The notes under the pieces are model-generated. The model was not told where the DNA came from, made no database searches, and saw nothing but the letters and a program-made list of their open reading frames with translations. From Bacteroidales bacterium UBA1714 (lineage in GTDB: Bacteria > Bacteroidota > Bacteroidia > Bacteroidales > Paludibacteraceae), in assembly GCA_002317295.1 (NCBI GenBank), contig DCIY01000024.1, positions 1 through 5,992 on the forward strand: 5,992 nt of DNA, written 5' to 3'. The position numbers were made by a program, and so were the translations under genes. Positions within the stretch are counted from its first letter, which is position 1. The number at the start of each line of letters is the position of its first letter. This document shows, piece after piece, positions 1 through 5,992 of this stretch.

Positions 1-55
1 GACTGCGTTTTGACCTATAGACCGATATTTACACCCTAAAGGGTATGTGGATCGT

Positions 56-394
56 ATGACCAGCTACTATGATGTCCACGGCTGGCCTAATTCCAGCAAA
101 ACCGCTGTCATGAGAAACTGGATGATGCGAGAACTGCAATTTGAAAACAAACCCCAAATGGACGAACAGGCAGCTGCGTTTATTGGCGATATGGTAGATG
201 TCTTACCGGATTATCAGGAGTCTTTCTGCGATGCATTGGAGGCAGTCAAAATGGAGCAAAATAAAGTGGTGCTGTATGTGCCGGAACACAAAAAAGTCAA
301 TATAGGTAACTGGCTGAATAAACTCGACCTATCTCCACTGATCCGTCGTTATCGTGTAGAGATTGCTCTAAGACCTTTTGCTACCCAAATGTAA
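56..394 (+). CDS. small protein of unknown function (112 aa)
   Basis: I do not recognise this protein. The frame is open from just after a TGA at 11-13 to the TAA at 392-394. The first possible starts are GTG at 47 and ATG at 56. I chose ATG 56 (MTSYYDVHGW...), because neither start has a well-spaced ribosome site and ATG is the commoner codon; the GTG start would add three residues. The protein is soluble in character, with no signal peptide or membrane segment. It has a likely helical first half (residues 20-70, rich in Met, Gln, Glu and Ala) and a mixed second half with a short hydrophobic strand (KVVLYVPEHKK), ending in a basic and hydrophobic patch (LIRRYRVEIALRPF). It is the only long frame in the first 400 bases and has ordinary amino-acid composition, so it is probably real. 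It converges on the minus-strand operon, and its stop codon lies in an inverted repeat. It could instead be the last part of a larger, broken gene. Confidence 0.6.
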   Translation: MTSYYDVHGWPNSSKTAVMRNWMMRELQFENKPQMDEQAAAFIGDMVDVLPDYQESFCDALEAVKMEQNKVVLYVPEHKKVNIGNWLNKLDLSPLIRRYRVEIALRPFATQM

Positions 395-410
395 GCAACA
401 TGTGGGAGCA
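379..410. terminator. inverted repeat at convergent gene ends, possible bidirectional terminator
   Basis: On the + strand the left arm is TGCT (379-382), CCCA (384-387) and ATGT (389-392). It pairs with ACAT (398-401), TGGG (403-406) and AGCA (407-410). This gives 12 pairs with one bulged A (383), one A/G mismatch (388/402) and a five-base loop (393-397). It covers the stop codon of the + gene and ends one base before the regulator's stop codon on the minus strand. Neither side has the T-run of a classical intrinsic terminator: the + transcript continues TTACCCC and the minus transcript AAAGG. It may stop or protect RNA ends by another route. The structure is seen in the sequence; the role is inferred. 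Confidence 0.45.
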
Positions 411-1475
411 TTACCCCTGATTGCGGAAATCGGTGGGAGATACGCCTGTGATGGCAGCAAAAGTGCGACGAAATACCTGCGGGGAATTGAAACCACAGAC
501 CAAACCAATGTACTCGACCTTGTTGGAAGTGGTGCGCAATAGTTCTTTGGCACGCTCCACACGATAACCATTCACGAATTGCGCAAAAGAGGTACGCACA
601 TCTTTGTGCAGAATGGCGGACAAATACTGAGGAGTGGTTTCCAGGCGGGTGGCGACATTCTCAATGGTCAAATCCGAATTGAGATAGAGCTTCTCTTCCT
701 GCATCAGTTTCCTCAGCCGGTTAATCGTATAGTTATCGTCAGGACTTGGTCCGTCGCTATTACCTGCATCTGCATGTTCCATTTCCTGCTGAAAGGCAAG
801 ACTGACAGGTCGTTTATAGTTGCTGATTTTGGCAAAAATAAACAGAAACAGTACGGACATATAAACGAAGATGGCAATGTTGTACCAGGGCTGCAAGGAC
901 GGAAGCAACTGAAACAGCCCGCTGACTACCCACCACCCGATAAACAAAACGATGGTTGTCCATATCCATCTGAGAGAGTGCGCCTCCGGGTCGGAATAGA
1001 TATCTCCCAACAGGTGCTCTCTACGCTGGAGCGCTACGCCAAAGTAGATATAATAGGCAAACAATATCGCTGCAGCTACAAAGAACAACGGAGTAAGCCA
1101 GTTGGGAAAACAGATGTTCAGTAGGGCACATAGCACAAACGGACTGGCCAAAATGATCAGTGTCGCTCTGGTAGGCTCGTTGTTGGTGTGAAGCGCATAA
1201 CCCATCATGGTATAACCAATAAAGATGACCATATCAATGGAGGCACCGATACGATACAGAAAACTCCAGTCAGGCGACAACCTGGATAGCAGATAGCACA
1301 CACCGCTGACAAACAGGATGAGCAGGCAACTGCCAAAGATACGGCTCAGATACGTGTTGGCTTGCCGACGTTGGCTGAAAATACCAAAGCACAGTTGCAA
1401 CCCGCACAACAGACAAATGGTTGCATAAATAGCGTTACTGATGCCGCTGAAGTAGGTAATCGTGTCGAATGGCAT
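411..1475 (-). CDS. membrane-embedded AraC-family transcriptional regulator (354 aa)
   Basis: This is a predicted transcription factor anchored in the inner membrane. The first 217 residues hold about seven hydrophobic segments (roughly 10-32, 46-65, 73-93, 104-122, 127-147, 170-192, 197-217). A polar linker follows (about 220-250). The C-terminal AraC/XylS domain (about 250-352) carries two helix-turn-helix units: the first around 269-290 (LTIENVATRLETTPQYLSA), the second around 320-345. The second matches the family signature, with G-F-N-S-P-Q-V-F-R-R-T-F and then G-V-S-P-T-D-F-R. No ligand-binding domain of known type is visible. The frame is open upstream to 1673, but those residues would overlap the phosphatase gene by about 190 bases and are not membrane-like. 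ATG 1475 lies 8 bases after the phosphatase stop and opens directly into the first helix, so I chose it. It is the last gene of the minus-strand train. Membrane AraC proteins are common in Bacteroidetes; the signal sensed and the target genes are unknown. Confidence 0.88.
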   Translation of the reverse strand: MPFDTITYFSGISNAIYATICLLCGLQLCFGIFSQRRQANTYLSRIFGSCLLILFVSGVCYLLSRLSPDWSFLYRIGASIDMVIFIGYTMMGYALHTNNEPTRATLIILASPFVLCALLNICFPNWLTPLFFVAAAILFAYYIYFGVALQRREHLLGDIYSDPEAHSLRWIWTTIVLFIGWWVVSGLFQLLPSLQPWYNIAIFVYMSVLFLFIFAKISNYKRPVSLAFQQEMEHADAGNSDGPSPDDNYTINRLRKLMQEEKLYLNSDLTIENVATRLETTPQYLSAILHKDVRTSFAQFVNGYRVERAKELLRTTSNKVEYIGLVCGFNSPQVFRRTFAAITGVSPTDFRNQG

Positions 1476-1483
1476 AATGGATT

Positions 1484-2158
1484 CTATTGGAGTCGAGGTC
1501 GCGTAATGGATAGAAAGGAAGGTAACCACCAGCACAAGGCGATGCTGACCACCATGGCAATAACCACCCCGCCCAATACATCTTGAGCAAAGTGTTGACT
1601 GAGATAAACGCGCGTATATGCGCCCAAAACAGCCATTATAAACAGGCACACACCCGTGAGCGCGCAGGCGCAACGAGCGTGACGATAAGGCTTAGCATAC
1701 AGGGCTTCACACAAGATGGCGCTGAGTACAAAGAACAAAATAAAAAACGACACCGTATGACCGGAGGGGAAAGACAGGTAACTATGCATATGAACCCCTT
1801 CGACCAATGGCAATTGAACATCCGGCATATGCTCACCAAACCATAGTATGGGACGCGGAGCATTGACCAGATGCTTGATACCCTGAACCAAAAGGGTGGT
1901 AATAGCGATATCGGCGGCCATAAAGAGCGCCCAACCTACACGATAAAACAACAGTCCTGTCAGCACCACATACGGTACCCAATCGCCTCCATAGGTGTAA
2001 TAACGACAAAAGATATCCATTCCATGACCGTGGCAGGAATTGAGCCACAGATGTAAGTCCCCTTTATCCACCACGGCACAGGCAATAGCCAATGCAATAA
2101 TGAACAATATGCTCAGGATAACGAATACACGATTATGTCGTAAGGCAGAAGGAATCAT
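1484..2158 (-). CDS. PAP2-superfamily membrane phosphatase (224 aa)
   Basis: This is an integral membrane phosphatase of the type-2 phosphatidic acid phosphatase family, which hydrolyses lipid phosphate or lipid diphosphate esters by way of a phospho-histidine. All three family motifs are present. Motif 1 is K95-x6-R102-P103 (KHLVNAPRP), motif 2 is PSGH at 131-134, and motif 3 is T182-R183-x5-H189-x3-D193 (TRVYLSQHFAQD). H134 and H189 are the expected catalytic pair. Motif 3 starts with Thr where Ser is commoner, a conservative change. About five to six hydrophobic helices lie around 11-30, 61-93, 134-150, 165-181 and 196-213. The substrate cannot be read from the sequence: phosphatidic acid, phosphatidylglycerophosphate, undecaprenyl diphosphate and lipid A phosphates are all known substrates of the superfamily. 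Its ATG overlaps the nuclease stop (ATGA, 2155-2158), so translation is probably coupled. The regulator gene starts 8 bases downstream. Confidence 0.92.
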   Translation of the reverse strand: MIPSALRHNRVFVILSILFIIALAIACAVVDKGDLHLWLNSCHGHGMDIFCRYYTYGGDWVPYVVLTGLLFYRVGWALFMAADIAITTLLVQGIKHLVNAPRPILWFGEHMPDVQLPLVEGVHMHSYLSFPSGHTVSFFILFFVLSAILCEALYAKPYRHARCACALTGVCLFIMAVLGAYTRVYLSQHFAQDVLGGVVIAMVVSIALCWWLPSFLSITRPRLQ

Positions 2159-3618
2159 AGATTGGATATTTTTTGTCCCAATAGGGTATACGAGGCATGG
2201 CCGTCAGAGAGCTGGATATGACCGTTGGTTAGGACTTTTTGGGTAGTGCGGCCGGAGGAGGGTAGTGGAGTAGAGGCGGACTCCGTCCTGTAGTGGCGGA
2301 CTTCCTCCTGTAGTGATGGCGAAAGACCTGTAGCGGTGCTTTTTTTCTTCACCACATACAACTCCTGCATGCATGCCCGCTTGGAAGTACCTCCGCCCAC
2401 AGAGAGTATCTTGACAGAATCTGTGCCTATGGGTAAAACCGTCGTATAGTAGCTCTCGTTGCGGGTCTCCTGAACAACCGTTTCTTCAATCGTGCGAAGC
2501 AAACGGCCATTGGCATAAATCTTCAACTCCATCGATGAAGCGGTATTGTACACACTGGCCCGAAAAACAAGCCACGCAGAGTCTGTCGTATGCAGATTAG
2601 AAAACGATATCCAACCATCCGTAGAACTGACGCCCATGGTGATGGCGCAGGTTCCATTGGACTGAATCTTCTCACTGGCATAACCTCCCGGAACCTGATT
2701 AACAAGGTTCTTGGTCACAGCAGGCAGCGCCACAAGGGTATCATAACGGTGGGTCGTATCGTGCGTAATGGGCTGTGGCACATAGGTGGAATCATAGGTG
2801 CAGGTGAGCGTGTTAAAATCCACTGCCTGCCCTTTGCGATTGCCCCAGATATATTCCACCAGTTCCGGATAATCAATAAACGGATTGTGGTTATGTTGCA
2901 ACGAAGTAATCACACTGGCACGATGAACCTCCTTCTCACTCACCGGATCCGCCCGATGCCAATCAAGCAACACCTGAATGAGCGTGTTGGAAAAAATAAG
3001 ATAAGAGTTAAAACTCAGATAATCGCTGTACTTGCTTGCCCATGGCAGATCCTGATAGGCCGTGGCCATATAGAAATACGTGCGGGCAAAGTCCCCACGA
3101 TACTCCGGCGCCGGCTCAAAACAGATATACCCGTACTGCGAACTCTTTTTGGCATCCATGCGGAACGAACCGTTATCAAACTTATCACCCTTGCTCACAT
3201 GCCCCGGAGGATAATCGCTCTTGTTGTTATTGGCTCGAGCATCCGATGGGTTGAGGTTGAACAAATCGCGCCACGCCTTTTTGGTCAGTTCGGTCGTATC
3301 CGTAGCTCCCCACCATCCCTTGGGCAGACAATGCTCTATCTGAATGGAACAGGCGGATTCGCCAACCGCATAGGGATAATAACGTACACTGTTGGAGTAC
3401 ATATCCCAGATGGTGCCATTATCTTGACAATCAGTGAGCGGAAAAAAGTTCCACGTTCCCAAATAATATTCTCCTTCCGGCCATGAGTAACCATGGGTTC
3501 CATAGTGATAGCGATCTCCCGTGGATAGGGTATCGTGGAGAGCGTTCACGAGTAGGGAATCCTGCAAGCCCTGACAATGGGCGTAGTAGGACAGAAAGAG
3601 AAGGATAATCAGTTTCAT
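2155..3618 (-). CDS. secreted endonuclease I family nuclease with C-terminal beta domain and export-like tail (487 aa)
   Basis: This is a predicted extracytoplasmic DNA/RNA endonuclease of the endonuclease I family (E. coli EndA, Vibrio Vvn type, beta-beta-alpha metal fold). Residues 1 to about 16 are a short signal peptide (MKLIILLFLSYYAHCQG); no good lipobox is present. The nuclease domain spans about 20-270 and looks complete. It shows GTIWDMYS (69-76), the active-site block I-E96-H97-C-L-P-K-G-W-W (His as general base, Glu as metal ligand by comparison with Vvn), D-L-F-N-L-N-P-S-D-A-R-A-N130-N-N (Asn metal ligand), RGDFARTYFYM (174-184), WHRADPVSEKEVHR (220-233) and NPFIDYPELVEYIWG (245-259). 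Residues about 310-425 look like a beta-sandwich. A Ser/Thr-rich linker (about 426-458) follows, then a tail (460-487) with N-G and Y-T-x-x-G that resembles Bacteroidales type IX export tails. ATG 3618 was chosen because the signal peptide starts there and it overlaps the pssA stop (ATGA); the frame is open further upstream, but only inside pssA. Confidence 0.93.
   Translation of the reverse strand: MKLIILLFLSYYAHCQGLQDSLLVNALHDTLSTGDRYHYGTHGYSWPEGEYYLGTWNFFPLTDCQDNGTIWDMYSNSVRYYPYAVGESACSIQIEHCLPKGWWGATDTTELTKKAWRDLFNLNPSDARANNNKSDYPPGHVSKGDKFDNGSFRMDAKKSSQYGYICFEPAPEYRGDFARTYFYMATAYQDLPWASKYSDYLSFNSYLIFSNTLIQVLLDWHRADPVSEKEVHRASVITSLQHNHNPFIDYPELVEYIWGNRKGQAVDFNTLTCTYDSTYVPQPITHDTTHRYDTLVALPAVTKNLVNQVPGGYASEKIQSNGTCAITMGVSSTDGWISFSNLHTTDSAWLVFRASVYNTASSMELKIYANGRLLRTIEETVVQETRNESYYTTVLPIGTDSVKILSVGGGTSKRACMQELYVVKKKSTATGLSPSLQEEVRHYRTESASTPLPSSGRTTQKVLTNGHIQLSDGHASYTLLGQKISNL
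2275..2334. repeat. 20-bp imperfect tandem repeat inside the nuclease linker
   Basis: Two adjacent 20-base units at 2275-2294 and 2295-2314 differ at only two positions (ggcggactccgtcctgtagt in the first). A third, more degraded unit at 2315-2334 keeps the core cctgtag in the same phase. The array codes for nuclease residues about 429-448, in the linker ahead of the C-terminal tail. Because 20 is not a multiple of three, each unit is read in a different frame, so the repeat exists at DNA rather than protein level. Gain or loss of one unit would shift the frame of the tail. Confidence 0.7.
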
Positions 3619-4334
3619 GCCTGGTGTCGATGAACAAGTTGGCTGATGATATTCAACACAAAATACCAAATAACACAGGCGGCACCAGCTAATAATGCCA
3701 ATTCCCAATGACCATAACAAATGGCCTTGGCAATGGCAAACACAAGGATAATAACCATGCCAATGAGCAGTAACCACTTATCTTCATTTCCTCGCCAATG
3801 CAGGTCGTGGAACTTGAGACTGAAGAAAGGAATCTCACTGATGAGCAGATAGTTGCTCACCAGAGTCATCGCCAACATCACCCAAGGCAGGCAACTATGC
3901 TCCATCATACCCACTGGTAAACAGCACAGACTGCCCCAAAAGACCGCATTGGGAGGCGTGGCCAAACCGATAAAACTGCTGGTTTGACGTTTATCCAAAT
4001 TGAATTTGGCCAATCGAATGGCGGCAAAAGGAGCCATCAGCAGTGCAATAACTGCCCACCAGCCAATCATCGGCTTAAGATAACAACAAACCATCATGGA
4101 AGGGGCTAAACCAAAGGTGATATCATCGGCCAACGAATCGAGTTGAATACCGATTTCGTTACTCACCTTGAGCAATCGGGCACTGGCTCCGTCGCCAAAA
4201 TCAAATAAAGCACCGGCAATGATAAACAGCAACGCGTAGGAGAAGTGCCCCTGCACAGCCATCATCACCGCTACCGCCCCACAAAGGAGGTTGCAGCTGG
4301 TGATCATGTCCGGAATAATACGTTTAATATTCAT
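3615..4334 (-). CDS. pssA: CDP-diacylglycerol-serine O-phosphatidyltransferase (239 aa)
   Basis: This enzyme transfers the phosphatidyl group from CDP-diacylglycerol to L-serine, making phosphatidylserine, the precursor of phosphatidylethanolamine, in the inner membrane. The CDP-alcohol phosphatidyltransferase signature D-x2-DG-x2-AR-x8-G-x3-D-x3-D is complete: D45, D48-G49, A52-R53, G62, D66 and D70. These Asp residues bind the metal and CDP group in the family. The N-terminus (MNIKRIIPDMITSCNLLCG) and the early placement of the motif after two helices fit the bacterial type II PssA subgroup, as does the length. Further hydrophobic segments lie about 74-90, 92-110, 129-165, 189-207 and 212-232. 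The serine specificity rests on overall resemblance; other CDP-alcohol transferases share the motif. No phosphatidylserine decarboxylase gene is in the window, although it is often near pssA in Bacteroidetes. The gene starts 11 bases after the permease stop, and its TGA overlaps the nuclease ATG. Confidence 0.92.
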   Translation of the reverse strand: MNIKRIIPDMITSCNLLCGAVAVMMAVQGHFSYALLFIIAGALFDFGDGASARLLKVSNEIGIQLDSLADDITFGLAPSMMVCCYLKPMIGWWAVIALLMAPFAAIRLAKFNLDKRQTSSFIGLATPPNAVFWGSLCCLPVGMMEHSCLPWVMLAMTLVSNYLLISEIPFFSLKFHDLHWRGNEDKWLLLIGMVIILVFAIAKAICYGHWELALLAGAACVIWYFVLNIISQLVHRHQA

Positions 4335-4345
4335 GATGATAATAC

Positions 4346-5680
4346 TTATTTCTTTCCATATTCAGCCGGAATGCGACGGCGAACAAAAATGGTCACAAAG
4401 ACCGTGGCTGCACAGCAGGCAATCACCATCCAGAAGAAGTTCTGATAACCCAGAGCTTCTTGGATATAACCGGCAAACATGCCCGGAATCATCATACTCA
4501 ATGCCATAAATCCGGTGCAGATAGCGTAGTGAGAGGTCTTAAATTCTCCTTCGGAGAAGTACATCATATACATCATATACGCGGTGAAACCGAATCCGTA
4601 ACCGAATTGCTCAATCGCCACGGCAATACTGGTGGATACCAAACTCGTAGGCAACCATATACTCAGATAAACGAAACTCAAGCAGGGCAGGGTCATGCCG
4701 GCTGCCATCCACCAAATGGAGCGCTTGAGTCCCATATGAGAAATCATGTATCCACCGACAATACCTCCCAACAACAGGAAGATGACGCCAATCACACCAT
4801 ACACCAAACTGAAATGTTGCATGCTCAGGCCCAAACCGCCCATTTCTCGAGTTCCCAACAGGAACGGAGTAACCATCTTCATCAGAAAAGCTTCCGGTAA
4901 ACGGTACATGAGCATAAACAAGATAGCCAACCATAACCACGGCTTGGTAAAGTAGGTCGCAAACGACTGGAGAAAACCACGAGCAATCTCACCCGAAGAG
5001 GTGCCTACTGCCGGTTTGTCATCAGATGGCTTGGGCGTAAAGAATACATGCCACAAGGTGATGAGGGAGAAGATAATGCCGGTAATGAGCATCGTTACTT
5101 TCCATGCCAACGGCATATTGCCTTCGCCCTGACGCAGCGTATAATCGTAAATAAAACCCGGAATAGCTACCAAAACGGAGTTGCAGAACACATTGCTCAA
5201 ACGGTAGAAGACACTGCGCCAACCAATCATCTGTGCCTGCACATTCGGTTTGAGCGCAATCATATAGAAACCATCTGCCGCTATATCGTGGGTGGCTGAC
5301 GCAAACGCCATGATGATAAACAGAATCAACACGCCATAAAACAGTTTGATGTCCGTCTGCATGGCTGCAATCGTTTCTACATCCGGATGCGGAATGGCTG
5401 CAATGGTGGCCAGCATAAAGATGGACATGATGATTTCCATGGTGATAAACCACCAACGCTTCGTGCGAATAAGGTCTACAAATGGGCTCCAGAAGGGTTT
5501 AATCACCCAAGGCAAATAGAGCAGGGAGGTAAACAAGGCCATCTGACCATTGGGAACACCCATCTTGGTGAACATCGTCACCGAAATGTTATTGACTAAG
5601 AAATACGGGATACCTTCGGCAAAATACAAGGTCGGCACCCAAAACCAGGGGTTAATGGATTTATTTGCTTTCGTTTCCAT
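4346..5680 (-). CDS. AmpG-like major facilitator superfamily permease (444 aa)
   Basis: This is an inner-membrane transporter with about twelve hydrophobic helices in two halves, joined by a polar loop at about 214-245. The N-terminus (PWFWVPTLYFAEGIPYFLV, 11-29), the first cytoplasmic loop S-P-F-V-D-L-I-R-T-K-R-W (65-76, the MFS A-loop position) and T-H-D-I-A-A-D-G-F (130-138) resemble the AmpG branch, whose E. coli member imports anhydro-muropeptides for peptidoglycan recycling. The substrate is not proven: many Bacteroidetes permeases of this branch are uncharacterised and some may carry sugars. No amidase, AnmK or beta-lactamase gene is beside it to support the muropeptide role. Start ATG 5680 gives a short cytoplasmic tail before helix 1. 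No later Met would keep that helix, so the 20-base overlap with the end of the upstream gene looks genuine. The sequence before the start is AT-rich without a Shine-Dalgarno site. Confidence 0.85.
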   Translation of the reverse strand: METKANKSINPWFWVPTLYFAEGIPYFLVNNISVTMFTKMGVPNGQMALFTSLLYLPWVIKPFWSPFVDLIRTKRWWFITMEIIMSIFMLATIAAIPHPDVETIAAMQTDIKLFYGVLILFIIMAFASATHDIAADGFYMIALKPNVQAQMIGWRSVFYRLSNVFCNSVLVAIPGFIYDYTLRQGEGNMPLAWKVTMLITGIIFSLITLWHVFFTPKPSDDKPAVGTSSGEIARGFLQSFATYFTKPWLWLAILFMLMYRLPEAFLMKMVTPFLLGTREMGGLGLSMQHFSLVYGVIGVIFLLLGGIVGGYMISHMGLKRSIWWMAAGMTLPCLSFVYLSIWLPTSLVSTSIAVAIEQFGYGFGFTAYMMYMMYFSEGEFKTSHYAICTGFMALSMMIPGMFAGYIQEALGYQNFFWMVIACCAATVFVTIFVRRRIPAEYGKK

Positions 5681-5992
5681 GGATAGTATAAATTTTATTG
5701 TTTTTCAATATATATAATTGGCCATTGACCATAATTTTCTGGGCAGAGAGACCATCAGGCAGAGAGGCTGAGAGGGATTCCAAACCGGTAAACTCCGCCC
5801 AATCGCGATAGCACAAAATGATATCCTTGAGGGTAAATGTATATTCCTTGTTCTTAGTAGGATCCTTCATGCCACACTTCAAACTCTCCAAATACAGCGG
5901 ATAAATGCCGCGAGAGTGATCCTCAATGACCTTGTCCACGGCAAAATGGAAGGTATAATCCACATTGGGTTCAGTCGTTCCGGATAACTTAT
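5661..5992 (-). CDS. C-terminal part of a probable secreted protein of unknown function (partial)
   Basis: Only the last 109 residues are in the window; the frame stays open to the right edge, so the N-terminus lies outside. A GTG at 5963 is in frame, but I see no reason to start there. The fragment is rich in beta-strand and aromatic residues (DYTFHFAVDKV, GIYPLYLESLKC, KEYTFTLKDIILCYRDW), which suggests a beta-sandwich domain at the end of a secreted or surface protein. The last part (visible residues 84-105, bases 5741-5676) carries N-G-Q-L-Y-I-L and Y-T-I-H-G. It aligns without gaps over 22 residues with the tail of the nuclease at 2155-3618, with 7 identities and several Ile/Leu/Val exchanges. 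Such tails are familiar in Prevotella-type exported proteins; a type IX secretion role is inferred. The catalytic or binding function is unknown. The stop lies 20 bases inside the permease gene, so the two are probably co-transcribed. Confidence 0.75.
   Translation of the reverse strand, partial: KLSGTTEPNVDYTFHFAVDKVIEDHSRGIYPLYLESLKCGMKDPTKNKEYTFTLKDIILCYRDWAEFTGLESLSASLPDGLSAQKIMVNGQLYILKNNKIYTIHGNESK

Noticed and set aside
1..39. End of an upstream + strand gene at the left edge
   Set aside because: Stops occur in all three frames (TGA 11-13, TAG 18-20, TAA 37-39), and too few residues are visible to decide which, if any, ends a real gene.
9..40. Possible promoter for the small + strand gene
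   Set aside because: A TTTG occurs at 9-12, but no TAnnTTTG-like element follows at the Bacteroidetes spacing, and no good sigma-70-type -10 box is present.
579..1124. Open frame of 181 codons on the + strand opposite the regulator
   Set aside because: It is antisense to the membrane and HTH regions of a well-supported AraC protein and shows no family features of its own.
1476..1673. In-frame extension of the regulator upstream of ATG 1475
   Set aside because: It would overlap the phosphatase coding region, and its residues (many Cys, Gly and Arg, no membrane segment) look like out-of-frame translation. ATG 1475 opens straight into the first helix.
2590..3486. Open frame of 298 codons on the + strand opposite the nuclease
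   Set aside because: It lies antisense to a nuclease with all family motifs intact. Its translation has no recognisable domain and a composition typical of a shadow frame.
3619..3777. In-frame extension of the nuclease upstream of ATG 3618
   Set aside because: It lies wholly inside pssA, and a clear signal peptide begins at 3618.
4560..4578. Short 9-bp tandem repeat (acatcatat) in the permease gene
   Set aside because: It is in frame and simply encodes the Tyr-Met-Met repeat of a membrane helix. Two copies of nine bases are not remarkable.
1..5992. CRISPR array, tRNA, rRNA, insertion sequence or phage element
   Set aside because: No spaced direct repeats, cloverleaf-like segment, transposase motif or terminal inverted repeats were seen; the window is filled by the genes listed.

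Overview
The window looks like a piece of a Bacteroidales chromosome, most like Prevotella or a close relative. This rests on protein character. There is a membrane-embedded AraC-type regulator, a secreted endonuclease I with a beta-rich C-terminal extension of the Bacteroidetes kind, two proteins ending in a short N-G...Y-T-x-x-G tail like the C-termini of Bacteroidales type IX-exported proteins, and starts without convincing Shine-Dalgarno sequences. The exact genus cannot be fixed from this sequence alone.

Layout: a small unidentified gene lies on the + strand at the left edge (56-394). Everything from 411 to the right edge is one close-packed minus-strand gene train, read right to left. 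Its order is: the C-terminal end of a secreted protein of unknown function (5992-5661, running off the window); an AmpG-like major facilitator permease (5680-4346); CDP-diacylglycerol-serine O-phosphatidyltransferase pssA (4334-3615); a secreted endonuclease I family nuclease (3618-2155); a PAP2-type membrane phosphatase (2158-1484); and a seven-helix membrane protein with a C-terminal AraC DNA-binding domain (1475-411). The gaps are -20, +11, -4, -4 and +8 bp, so the set is very probably one operon. Its promoter would lie beyond the right edge.

The two sides converge at 394/411. The 16-bp gap and the end of the + gene lie in a 32-bp inverted repeat that could form a stem-loop in either transcript.

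Functionally the train joins phospholipid synthesis (PssA), a phosphatase that could act on lipid phosphates (PAP2), an inner-membrane permease that may import cell-wall fragments (AmpG-like), two probably exported proteins and a regulator sitting in the membrane. A cell-envelope theme is a reasonable inference. The nuclease is translationally coupled on both sides to lipid enzymes, which is the odd part. No CRISPR array, tRNA, rRNA or insertion sequence is visible, and no stretch longer than 300 bases is without a gene.
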